64,000 bases of DNA from Poecilobothrus nobilitatus (Eukaryota > Arthropoda > Insecta > Diptera > Dolichopodidae). Made by a program: the position numbers and the translations under genes. A model generated the notes under the pieces. It was given only the letters and a program-made list of their open reading frames with translations. It was not told where the DNA came from and searched no databases. Below are positions 45,101-55,602 of the stretch, piece by piece. How positions within the stretch are numbered: position 1 is the first letter of the stretch; every line of letters begins with the position of its first letter. The stretch spans positions 106,029,485 to 106,093,484 of the forward strand of contig OX352773.1 in NCBI GenBank assembly GCA_947095535.1, in the 5' to 3' direction.

Positions 45101-45452
45101 TGATATTATCATCATAAGGCTCTAATGCTTTTAATTTATGTACATTTGTTCGAACATGAAAATTCCAATATTTTACATCTACTTCAGTCTTGCATTTATG
45201 GCAATATTTTGAATTTGAAATCTTTTGTTTTTTCTTTGATTCTTTATCTTCTGTTGAACTTTCATGTTTTCTTTTCTCTTTCTGATGAATGCTTTTAATA
45301 TGTTTTTGTAGTTTATCTGCTCTTGAAAATTTTCTATTGCAAACATCGCACCCATTATTTTCCCCCCCTTTTTCATTATGCACTTGTTCTTGATGTCTTT
45401 TGAGATTTTTCTTTAAAAATAAATTTCTGCAAGTTTCACATAAAGCTTCCAT
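42192..45452 (-). pseudogene. Polinton A: protein-primed DNA polymerase B, broken and C-terminally truncated
   Basis: From the start at 45452: two C2H2-type fingers (CETCRNLF...H, CDVCNRKFSRADKLQKH), then 44986-44621, a further finger (FCDGCLCTFNSQNALMIHKN) and ExoI motif VIYADSES (44421-43873). Then come 43493-43215, TPV-like domain and motif A as VYLDANNLYGWAM (43101-42541), and motif B with FFKLMNNAVYAKTMENVGKR (42428-42192). At least five frame breaks or stops separate the blocks. Motif C (YxDTDS) is absent, so the enzyme cannot polymerise. A matching C-terminus survives in Polinton C (10.5-11.05 kb). Confidence 0.9.
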
Positions 45453-45517
45453 TTTTTCCAGAAATTTTTTTTACAGTTTTTTATATTAATGATAATGATA
45501 CTAATATTAAAATATTG

Positions 45518-45956
45518 TTATTATTTAATACATTATTAGTACTAATTTATATTTATCAATGTCATTATCATCAATCATTTATTTATCAAGGGCAAACATT
45601 ATCAACAAGCACACTCTACAAAGTCGCATTTGATTAACAATTTATTGTCAAGAGCAGACATCATCAACAATACACACTTTACAAAGTTGTATTTGCTGAC
45701 AATTTATTGTCAAGAGCAGACATCATCAACAATACACACTTTACAAAGTTGTATTTGATTGACAATGTATTGTCAAGAGCAGATATTATCAACAATACAC
45801 ACTTTACAAAGTTGTATTTGATTGACAATTACAATAAAAAAAAAAAATTCGTAAAAGCTCTATTTTTACTTTTTATAACAATTATATCATATTAAAATTT
45901 TACTCCCCCAAAAAAATTACTCCCTATGGGGCCAAAATCGGCATATACATACTACT
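45518..45956 (-). repeat. Right terminal inverted repeat of Polinton A
   Basis: About 439 bp, the inverse of 26044-26420, with one additional ~62-bp subrepeat (about 3.5 copies versus 2.5). A few base differences from the left copy are visible. Confidence 0.93.
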
Positions 45957-45962
45957 TATTAA
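45957..45962. repeat. Target-site duplication, right of Polinton A
   Basis: TATTAA, identical to 26038-26043. Confidence 0.95.
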
Positions 45963-46009
45963 AATTAAGTAAAAAAAAAAAAGGAAGAAATTCAAATAAC
46001 TAGATTAAA

Positions 46010-47790
46010 CAAGGTAGAATGTAAACCAACGGTTTTTAAAAGCGCACATTTCCAAAACTCAATACAAATTGTTTAGAAGTGTGACTTACACAAAAATTTG
46101 AAAATTTCATGTAATAAGAAAAAAACGTGAAAATAGGACATTTTTGAGATTTTGAGGGGCCGTAAGTCCGGAATCCTATATAACTAAGAAAAGCTGTTAA
46201 CACACGTAAAAATATATTATTGAAGCTTTAATTTTTATGTCTTGCCGAAGAAAAGTTTTTACAGGTGCCTAAGTTACAGGTGTCTAAAAATAGCAAAATT
46301 TCAATTTTTGAGGCGTAATAACTCTTAAAGAGGGGGCGTTACCAAAAAATTTTCTGAGGAAACTTATACTAATTCTAAAAGTTCTTTCTTGTCTCAAAAT
46401 TTCAGGTTCCTATCTAAAGGGGTGCCGGAGTTATGAAAAAAGAAATTTCATGCAAAATGTGGTTTTCACATAACGGTAAATTTAAATCGTAAATTACAAA
46501 ATATTACATAATTTTGATATTGTTTTATATAGATAATAAAATTTTTGATCTTCTGGCGGTTTTAGATTGCAAAACTATTACGCAAAGCCCGAGATATATA
46601 CATCTGAAAATGGAGCTTTTTTACAATTTTGAAGAGCTGCAGCTTTGGAACCCTTTACAACTAAAATAAACCTTTCACACACGTAAAAATATATTATTGT
46701 AGCTTTCATTTTCATGTCTTGCCGAAGAAAAATTTTTACAGGTGCCTAAGTTACAGGTGTCTAAAAATAGCTAATTTTCAATTTTTGAGGCGTAATAACT
46801 CTTAAAGAGGGGGCGTTACCAAAAAATTTTCTGAGGAAACTTATACTAATTCTAAAAGTTCTTTCTTGTCTCAAAATTTCAGGTTCCTATCTAAAGGGGT
46901 GCCGGAGTTATGAAAAAAGAAATTTCATGCAAAATGTGGTTTTCACATAACGGTAAATTTAAATCGTAAATTACATAATATTACATAATTTTGATATTGT
47001 TTCATATAGATAATAAAATTTTCGATCTTCTGCCGGTTTTAGATTGCAAAACTATTACGCAGAGCCCGAGATATATACATCTGAAAATGGGGCTTTTTTA
47101 CAATTTTGAAGAGCTGCAACTTTGGAACCCTTTACAATTAAAATAAACCTTTCACACACGTAAAAATATATTATTGTAGCTTTAATTTTTACATCTTGCA
47201 GAAGTAAAATGTGTGCAGGTTCCTAAGTTACAGGTGTTTAAAAATAGCAAATTTTCAATTTTTAAGCCCTAATAGCTCATAAACAGGGGGTGGTCCGAAA
47301 AAATTTTCTGAGGAAACTTATACTAATTCTAAAAGTTCTTTCTTGCCTCAAAATTTCAAGCTTGTATCTAGAAGCGTGCCGGAGTTATGAAAGTAGAAAA
47401 ATCATGCAAAATTTGGTTTTCACATAACGGTAAATTTAAATACTAAATTTAAAAAAATTGTATAATTTTGATATTAATTTACAAAGATAAAAGAAATACC
47501 TGTCGAATGACGTTTTCAGATTGAAAAAATCTTAAGCAGAACATAAGATATATGCATTTAAAAATAGGGCTTTTTCAAAGTTTGAGGGGGTGTAGCTCCG
47601 TAATGGGGGGGGCTACATGAAAAAGTTGTTCCACAAAATTATTTTTTTTATAAGACCTACCTATGGTTAAAATTTTTTTTCTCTATCTTTAACGGTGTAG
47701 AAGTTTTGTAAACAGACGGACGGACGGACGGACGGACGGACGGACGGACAGAGTGAAACTAATAAGCACATTTTTTCAAAATTTTTTTGG
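46010..47790 (-). mobile_element. 1.8-kb tandem-repeat element, copy 2 (inverted)
   Basis: Reverse-complement match of 33652-35452 over its whole length, with the same three ~478-bp units, the same 8-base C run and the same GTCC run. The only difference I found by eye is one base (T at about 33927 versus A in the equivalent). It cuts the MCP gene of Polinton B, between its N-terminal piece and the Polinton A insertion. Confidence 0.9.
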
Positions 47791-47799
47791 AAATGTGCT

Positions 47800-48120
47800 A
47801 AAAACAAATTAAATAACAACTTGGCTGTTGTATAGCAGTGTAACATATTATTAACTACACTTGGCTGTTGTATAGCAGTTCCATTAGTTGTTTTGTCTTT
47901 ATCTTTATTCCATTGCGTTCCATCTTTTTTTAAAATTTGTATTTTTAATTTTAGATATGTAGAGGATATATGTAGCACCATGACGTAATGAAACAAATTC
48001 TATGACTGATAGATTATCTAGAGAAGCGATAGAATTACAGGAAAGTTCTTCAGAGCGCAATATAAATATAACGGGTTGTGTTTTAAATATATCCAACTCA
48101 GACTTCATACACTCAATCAT
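47800..48120 (-). pseudogene. Polinton B: N-terminal piece of the major capsid protein
   Basis: The start at 48120 (MIECMKSELDIFKTQPV, then NSIASLDNLSVIEFVSLRHG) matches the A copy. After a frameshift near 47960 it continues YLKLKIQILKKDGTQWN and IQQPSVVNNML (A: SQPGIVNNFIL), then is cut by the 1.8-kb element. An 18-bp piece (TGCTATACAACAGCCAAG) is duplicated at 47818-47880 near the break. Confidence 0.87.
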
Positions 48121-48122
48121 AA

Positions 48123-48562
48123 TTATTCAAAAATATATTTTTGTTTCCTTTTGCTACTAACTTTGCGTCGCTTTGACGTATAATAATTTAAATTGTTAAT
48201 GAGATGTCTTTTTATTGGTTTTCTCCTTTTCCTTTTACCTTGTCCATATATTTCATTGAGTTTTCGAACTTCGCCTCGCCTTACATTTTTCATTATCTCT
48301 TTACTTCGATCTTGTACAACTTATTTTACATTTGCACCTGTTGCAATATCAGACAAACCATTAATATCTGAGTTAATAACCTCTCTTTTTAATATATTAG
48401 CTCCAGGCGTAAATATTGGTTTTAAGTATTTAAAAAGTCCACCGAAAAACTTCATAACGCTCGACCCCTTTGGTAAGATACAATAGAATGCAACAGTGGG
48501 CCGATATTCTCAAAACCTTTTCCTGATTGAACTAAATAATATTTATAGTATGCTCTCTCCAT
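48123..48562 (-). pseudogene. Polinton B: pX-like basic core protein
   Basis: The start at 48562 (MERAYYKYYL) parallels the Polinton C copy. A GGLFKYLKPIFTPGANIL-like block and SDINGLSDIATGANVK lie at about 48440-48330, and the tail is SKRRKVSSKRKQKYIF before TAA at 48125-48123. Frame breaks near 48480 and an in-frame stop near 48320 make it a pseudogene. It is followed after 2 bp by the MCP start, as in Polinton A. Confidence 0.7.
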
Positions 48563-48617
48563 AATGTCTAAATAAAATAATAAATAATGTTACCAAATTT
48601 CTTTAATTTATACTTTT

Positions 48618-48836
48618 TTAAAATGCAACTTTTGTTGGAATACTACTAGTAGAGAAATTCATTGGACTACCACACTTATCACATAATAAAATAGAAATGT
48701 TGTCAAAACTTTTATTTTCAACAGGAAAATATTGAACATTTTTATATTCTATTGAATTATTTTCATAAACATTTTTAATGGTTATTGCTCTTAAACATTT
48801 TATAGTATTATCTCCAACGATATGTGTGTGGTTCAA
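48618..48836 (-). pseudogene. Polinton B: C-terminal piece of the minor capsid protein
   Basis: 72 codons with IKCLRAITIKNVYENNSIEY and KNVQYFPVENKSFDNI, matching the Polinton C minor capsid end (ALRAINIKNCR...ENVHYIPIEKN). The upstream part lies at 58790-59328, separated by a LINE and a gypsy element. Confidence 0.75.
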
Positions 48837-49238
48837 TAATATTTTTTTTTTTTTTTTTTATTCATTATTTTTATTTCATTATTAAGTTCATAAATTAAGC
48901 TTATAAAATAATAACTAATACTAAAATTTAGGATATAATAATATACTAATACTAAAATTTGAAAAAAAAATTTACTAAATGAGTCGTATGATTTATAATA
49001 ACTTAGTCTATATAAAAATTAAATTCAAAATTTGTTGTCGTTGGGGTATATAATGTAATTGCTGACAACAGAGTTAATGAACATTTCCATAAATACATAG
49101 TGTTATGAAATTTTACAATTATAAAGTAAAGCGAAAAAAAAAAAAAGAAAATTTTTTGCGTAATAAGAATTAAACTATTTTACAAAATCATAAAGCAAAA
49201 TTAAAATTATAAATAAAAAAAGAATAAAATTTCGATTC

Positions 49239-52234
49239 TTATATTAAAATATTTAACAAGCTTTCGCAATTCTCAGTATTGAAATTTAAAAGACAGATCT
49301 TTAATTTAGAAAGAAATTTGAAAAGTATTCTAGTAGTACTAATATCTTCAGGTAATTTGTTAAAAATTTTTGGAGCTATTATTGTATAAAAATGACAAAA
49401 ATGAATCCTCCGAAAATGTGGTACTACAAGATTACTATTATTAATTCTTAAATTATAAGAACTATTGCCTCTGGTGGTAAGATAGCCTGATCTAATAAAA
49501 AAAGTTTTCAGAGTCTTATAGAAGTATAGGTTTCTTACTGTAAGAATACCAAATGAAACAAATAAGTTATGGGTATGTGTTAGTCTATTGCACTTACTGA
49601 TCACTGTTATTGCAAATTTTAATTACGTCTCAAAAATCCATTTTTGAGACGTAATTAAGCAACGTAGTTTGTTAAAATATGCACCACCTCAACAAGCAAT
49701 ATCGTATTGCAGTTTAGAATGAAAAAGAGCGTAGTAAATACTTAAGCAAACTTTAGTAGAACTGTAGACACTTACTAGATATAATTGCCTAATAACATTA
49801 TTTAGATATTTTTTTAGATATTTAGTGTGTTCAATCCATGACATATTAGAGTCAATGATTATACCTAAATATTTAAAATGATCAACCTTTTCAACCTTGA
49901 AATAATTGAAATTGCACTCGGTGACAGAATTAGTATTGAGAGAGCGACAGAAATGTGAATGATAGAAAATTTCAAAATTTTGTGAAGGAGAGCTATAGAT
50001 ATTGAAAATCATGAATTTGGTTTTTTCCCTCATAGCGACTTTATGTTTACCAAACCAACTACGAAGTACTATTAGATCATGACTCATAAACTCTGCACAC
50101 TCATTGATGTTAGAGGCAGCATAAGTAAAAGCAGTATCACCTGCAAATGCAGTCGGTAAGCCTTTAAATTGCTGCAGAAAGAGTGAATTAATATAAATTA
50201 AAAAGAAGATAGGGCCGAGAACAGACCCTTGCGGAATTCCACATGTTATATGTGTAAAAGAACTGGTCACATTGTTAATTTTCACTCTTTGTTTTCTGTT
50301 TGAGAGAAACGAACGAAACCATTGTAAAATAAAGCCTCTGAAGCCAGCTTTGGATAGTTTCAGTAATAGGAGATTATGATCTACAAAATCAAAAGCTTTT
50401 TTGATATCAATAAAGAGTGCGGCGGAAATTTTGCCATTATTTAAATCATTATAAATTTCAGAACAGAATTTCAATAAAGCTCCTTCGAAAGATTTGTTTT
50501 TTAAAAACCCGAACTGACAGTTATTAAATATTTGATTTTTATCTAAGAAATACATAATTCTTCGCTTAATTAGTTTTTCAAAAATTTTAGAAAAAGCAGA
50601 TAAAAGTGAAATAGGACGGTAATTGCTAATACATAGTGGATCACCCTTTTTGAATAAAGGTAAAACTTCGGCGTGTTTTAGGATGTCCGGAAAAGAACCA
50701 TGAAACACACTTAGATTAAACAAATGAACGAGAACATCAACAATTTGAAAAGAAATTTTTTTCAATATGAAGCTGTTAAAACCATCAATACCTATAGCTG
50801 GAGATGCTTTCAAATTAGAGATAGTAGCTAAAATTTCTGAACCAGAGATAGGTTCAAAATAAAAACTATTTTCCTGAATTGGATCGTCAATGACATTCCA
50901 ATCGCAATAACCTAAAAGATTAGAGCTAATGCTAAGCTCATTCGCAATGCAAGAAAAGAATTTATTAAAACAATTAGCAATTTCTACTGGTTCCCGAACA
51001 AATTCATTATTGATACTAAGATTAATGATATTATTACTTTTTTTCCTACTTAAAAGAGAATTGACTACTTCCTATTCTTTTTTAGTATTACCTTTGACTA
51101 GATTAAATTGGTTGATATAATAGTTATCTTTGCAAATTTTTATTTCGTTATTAACTTCCTTGCACAATTTTTTATAATGTTTTTTAATCTTTCATTATTC
51201 GGATTTTTTCTTACAGTTTTGAAAAGATTATTTCGGATATTAATTTTGTTAAGAAGTGTAATATTCATCCAAGGTTTCAGTTTTTTAGAATTCTTGCAAT
51301 TTTGTCTTGAGGAATAGGTACAATCATGTAAATAATTAGATAGAATGTTTACAAAATTTTCAAAAGCATTAGACACATTAGATTCACAATACACATCTTC
51401 CCAATTTTCCAAATTAAGCTTTGAAATAAATAGATCAAAGTTGATTTGTTTAAAATTCAAGGAAATATTAGAAGATTTTACTTTAGTTGGATTTGACTTT
51501 GGCGACAGTTTTATCATAACATGATCAGTAATAGAAGCATCAAAAATAGATGAAATAACACAATCGCCTAAATTAATATGGTTTCTAATAAAAACATGAT
51601 CAATACATGTCGAACTAGAAGAGGTAACACGTGTAGGTTCATTAATTAAAGAATGAAAACCTCTAGAAGACATAAATAATAGATAATCATCTATTTCTTT
51701 AGATGAGTCTAGAATATCAATATTCATATCACCTATTATTATACAATTTTTTTGCTTAAAATCACTAAATAAAACTTGGAGATCACTCAAAAAAAGGCTT
51801 ATATCATTTCTATGAAATCTATACACACAAAGAAAACAAAATACTTCTTTATCTAATTCAACTATAATCTTAATAAAATCCCCACTAATACGATTGAAAC
51901 AGAAAAATTTGCATTTAATATCGTTTTTAACAAAAGCAGCCACACCTCCAGAACTATAATTGTTGTTGCAACAAGCATAAAAATTGAAATTTGGAATGTT
52001 ATAATTATTAATCTCCTCATCAAAAATCCAAATCTCACTTAAAAAAATTATACTAGGAATACTCCCAAAAGATGTTAAATTTAGCAATAGCGAATCAAAA
52101 TTTTTTCTCATACTTCGAATGTTTTGATGTATAAAATGATATTTGAAATTATTTACATTTACAATATTATTATTTACATTTACGCTAAAATTAGAATTAA
52201 TGTTACTATTAATATTTGATGTAAAAGAAGGCAT
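49239..52234 (-). pseudogene. LINE ORF2: APE endonuclease and reverse transcriptase, catalytic Asp mutated
   Basis: The endonuclease is open for 364 codons (52234-51140: FIHQNIRSMRKNF, IFLSEIWIF, SSGGVAAFVKN, IIGDMNIDIL, TCIDHVFI, SITDHVMIK). A frame break near 51100 leads to the RT, open for 374 codons (50813-49689): SPAIGIDGFNSFILKKI, NYRPISLLSAFSKIFEKLI, AALFIDIKKAFDFVDHN, GIPQGSVLGP. The active-site box reads AFAGDTAF, where GAT to GGT replaced the first Asp. A stop near 49688 precedes the C-terminal 121 codons (49604-49239). Apart from these lesions it is well kept. Confidence 0.9.
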
Positions 52235-52269
52235 GATTAAATGGTTAACAAAGAGAAAACAAAATAAAT

Positions 52270-53215
52270 TAAACTATTTTACTTAAATCTTCAAAATTTA
52301 AAATTTTAATTATATTACTGCCTTCTTCTTTCTTAATAGAAATAGTGGAATTGCTCACTCAGAGAAATTTGTAATTCTTTCTCTTTTTTTCCTCCTTCGC
52401 TTTATTAAAAAGTTTACGCATATAAGCGGTAAGAGAGCCATTAATGTAAATTGTTTTATTTTTAATCTCATTAACGTAAACAGCATCAGTATTAGATTTC
52501 ATCAATTCTTTTTTTTTCTTCATAATTTTAAGTTTGGTATGGAAAAAATTAAATTTAAAGTGAGCGATGCTAGATGTAAGATGAGAATTATGCTGAGAAT
52601 TAACTGTTGAACTTGTTGAATCAAATGTGTTAGTTCTCTTGGTACTTTTTACTTTTTTAACATAACAATTTTCTATGTCATCATCTCTGATATCAACTCT
52701 GAACACATTATTAAAAAGAGAAATTATTTTCTCTTTTACATTAGAATTAGTGAAATCTTGTACTCCTAATATATCAACACAGTTTAATTTCTCTTTCTGC
52801 TCCAATGAATTAATTTTATTCTCAAGAAGATCTATTTTTTTGTTAGTGTTGAGTTGTTGTCTTCAAGATGTTCAATTCTAACAATTATATCGGCAATCAG
52901 ATTCTGAGTTTTGATGATTTCTTCGTACAAAGTATGCAGTATTATTTCGCCATTATTATTATAGAGATGTTGTTGAATTGTTGTATGGTATTGGTAGTAC
53001 AATCACCATTAGATGAATTAATAGGTAAACTGTCTTTAGCTAACGATACTCTTTTTAAGCAATTGTTGCATTTATATGGTTTTTTACTCAGCTCTAAGTA
53101 TTCTAGTTCAATTTTGTTGAAATTGGCTCAATTAGCGTGAACAAAATTTTTGCAAACTGAGCATTTAAGTTTTAAATCAGAATGTAGAAAACAATTTTGA
53201 CCGAGAGCTGAATAT
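52270..53215 (-). pseudogene. LINE ORF1: PHD-like finger, coiled coil, FP-type domain
   Basis: A CSVCKNFVHAN...YKCNNCLKR finger (53170-53060) with a stop inside, a coiled coil (about 52960-52810), then 148 open codons (52805-52359) with LNCVDILGVQDFTNSN, IENCYVKK and IYINGSLTAYMRKLFNKAKE. TGA replaces a conserved Trp after KNYKFL at 52358, and the frame then runs on to about 52275. The protein matches ORF1 at 61569-62400. Confidence 0.8.
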
Positions 53216-53277
53216 TATTTATGTGTATCCCAACAACACAATATATATACTGATATACATATATATATCAGTATATA

Positions 53278-54052
53278 AGTTAATCTATTTTAAAAATAGA
53301 TAATAAAAACAACGAATTTTTACAATTTAATGGGAGATAATCCTCCTTGGTTTATTAACAAATTAATAATGAATATTTTGAATTATTCTTAGACTATTTA
53401 TAATAAAAATTTTTGTTAAAAGTACAGTTTTTTTCTTATAAATTTATATTAGCATTTCTTAAGAATTTAGATTATTAATACATTGATTTATCTAGATTAC
53501 CATTACATTTCCTAGAACTGATAATCTAGATTTTTTTATTAAAATTGAAAATTACATTATTTCCTTGGTGGTCTAAAAAAGTGTTATTCTGACTAATAAG
53601 CGGAATTTTCATCAAGCAGAAGTTTACTTTAAATACGTAATACAAATTTCGCAAAATCAGACAAAACAACGTACAGAATTATTAATAACAAATTCTTATT
53701 TAAAAAATAAAAACCTACTTTTTTTTTAAAACACTTAAACATTATCATAATAAGAACCTTTAAAAAATAATAATTTTTTTTATTGTTTTTCTTTAAAGTG
53801 TCAAATTACAATTTTTTGTTTGAACACATTTTTATTTACAATTGAGGTTCTTTATATTTTGTAGTAATTTCTTATAGTAATTTCATTCAAGTACCTAAAT
53901 GCTAATTAAGCAAAATACTATGACATAATAATTCAAGTTCAAAGAGTAAAAAAAATTATTTATTTGTTATTTAAAATGTAGAATTTTGCTAGATAATTTT
54001 TATTTATGGAATTTTTATATTTTAGTATTTAATATTATTAACATGGTTAACT
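53278..54052 (-). repeat. 3' LTR of the gypsy element
   Basis: AGTTAATC at its left and GGTTAACT at its right. Contains the 23-bp segment deleted from the other LTR. Confidence 0.93.
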
Positions 54053-54063
54053 CCTCCACCTTT
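54053..54063 (-). other. Polypurine tract
   Basis: AAAGGTGGAGG on the - strand, directly before the 3' LTR: the expected plus-strand primer site. Confidence 0.8.
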
Positions 54064-54067
54064 AAAT

Positions 54068-55500
54068 TCAAATGTCCTCATTTGATGTTAATTTTAAAAT
54101 TATCTGTGGTAGTTTTTGCTCCTGTTGACTAACTGTATTCTGTTGTGTGGTTTGTTTATTGGTTATGTTTTTGATTGTTAAGCTACGTCGTTTTTTTAAT
54201 ATTTTGTTAATGATTATGATAATTAATACAATACCTACTGTTGTTGATAATCCATAACTGATTGCTTCGTTGAATGATTTTTCTGCTTGTAGGAGCTCTA
54301 TTTCTTTTGTATTATTGATGTGAACTTCCTTCAAAAATTCGAGAGATAAGTGCTCACGAAAATCACCTTGTATTGACTTAGGTTGAAGGATGGGAGGTAA
54401 TATTTCTGTTGTTACTATTTCTTTTGAAGTAAATGTATTCCCCATTATTGAAATTGTGGTGTTGTGAAACTTTATAAGATATGTGCCATTCATGTTGCTC
54501 ATTTCGTTCCCTATGATGATTTCACCGTCAAACTGATTTAGTAGAATTATACCTTGCTGTATCTCTTCTATTGTTGGTATGTGGTGGTTGTTGGTGGTGT
54601 TGCATATGGAGTTTTTGCTTTTAAATAGATTTTTAATACAAGTGGAATTTTCTATGTGAACAATATTCTTTTTATTACAAATTGTTAAATCGTTTATTTT
54701 ATTACAATTTTCTTTTATTCCGTACAATTTTTTATTATCTGACAGTATTTCCTTAAATTCTATTTCACTTATAACATTTTTAAATTTAATCGGTTTTATT
54801 AATAACTTATTATAAGTTTCTATTTTAGTTAAAGGAATTTCTAAAACATACAATAAACTAGTACCATTAGTTATAATTTTAATGTTTGCAAAATCTAAAG
54901 CTTCTTCTGCTGTAGCATAAGGAAGCTGTTCGTTATCTAATAATTTAGTAATTGTTTCTACTTCTACTTCTGATACTAAAAAAGAATTGATCATACCTAG
55001 TTTAGCCCAATGAATACTATATTTGATATTAATAATTTAGTATAATTATTAAATATAATTATAAATAATTTATAAATAATTATAAATAATTTCTTCTTTT
55101 AATAATTTGATTTTATATTGCAGTTTAAATATAGCTTGATTGTCAATAATATTGATTCTTATATTGAGTTATTAATATAGTTATATTATTCAATTTTTTA
55201 TTGTAAAGATTATTTATTATTACTTGTTTATTATTGTTCTCTAGTAAATTATTTACCTTTTTCTTTATCATGACAAAATCGTCATGGTCAGGAGTACCTG
55301 CAATCCATTTCCAGGTGCACCCTAAAAAATTAAGTGACCTTTTTTCCGAATAGGTTTTATTTCGTTTAGATATTCTTGTAGTTGTGAAATCTCATGATTT
55401 AAATATGGATATAATGGATGTGATTTAGTAACATGTGTTTCCACTGTTAATTTGACTTCATCTATTATTTGCTCCAAGACTCTTATTTCTGTAACGTGTA
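54068..55500 (-). pseudogene. env: Gypsy env: F-type fusion protein, truncated and frameshifted
   Basis: The long open part (54994-54068, 308 codons) is the C-terminal ectodomain with several cysteines, a membrane segment (GIVLIIIIINKIL, about residues 255-268) and a short tail. Upstream, about 55400-55240, decayed blocks GCTWKWIAGTPDHDDF and NNLLENNNK mark the region around the fusion subunit. The N-terminal surface part is missing. Such proteins mediate cell entry in infectious errantiviruses. This copy is interrupted by stops and a ~250-bp AT-rich disruption (54995-55240). Confidence 0.75.
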
Positions 55501-55602
55501 TTATTCTAAAACTTCCTTCACATACTTATAGCTACTATCTGTGATAATGTGTAATCCAATATTTCTACATTTCCAAATGTGGTACATGCAAGTATCCTGA
55601 AA

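Larger units (their letters stand above)
26044..45956 (+). mobile_element. Polinton A: near full-length Polinton/Maverick, 19.9 kb
   Basis: Polintons are large self-synthesising, virus-like transposons. This one has AGTAGT/ACTACT termini, long inverted terminal repeats, a perfect 6-bp target duplication and the full core gene set: PolB, integrase, packaging ATPase, protease, and major and minor capsid. It is no longer autonomous. PolB lacks its C-terminus and has frame breaks, the integrase is split by a LINE, and the ATPase, MCP and minor capsid carry frameshifts, stops or deletions. Two LINEs and a 1.8-kb repeat element account for about 7 kb of its length. It is inserted in the MCP gene of an older Polinton (B). 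Confidence 0.93.
48841..53220 (-). mobile_element. LINE with PHD/FP-type ORF1, nearly full length
   Basis: The T run at 48841-48860 is the 3' poly-A (- strand), followed by ORF2 (52234-49239) and ORF1 (about 53215-52270). It is inserted in the minor capsid gene of Polinton B. The tail segment and ORF1 match the LINE at 59747-62435, so they are one family. Confidence 0.85.

Noticed and set aside
45707..45895. Open frame with a repeated peptide
   Set aside because: It is the translation of the terminal-repeat subunits of Polinton A.
26044..45956. A free or exogenous virus integrated recently
   Set aside because: The element has transposon-type target duplication and many decayed genes with nested insertions. 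It is an old Polinton copy in a genome.
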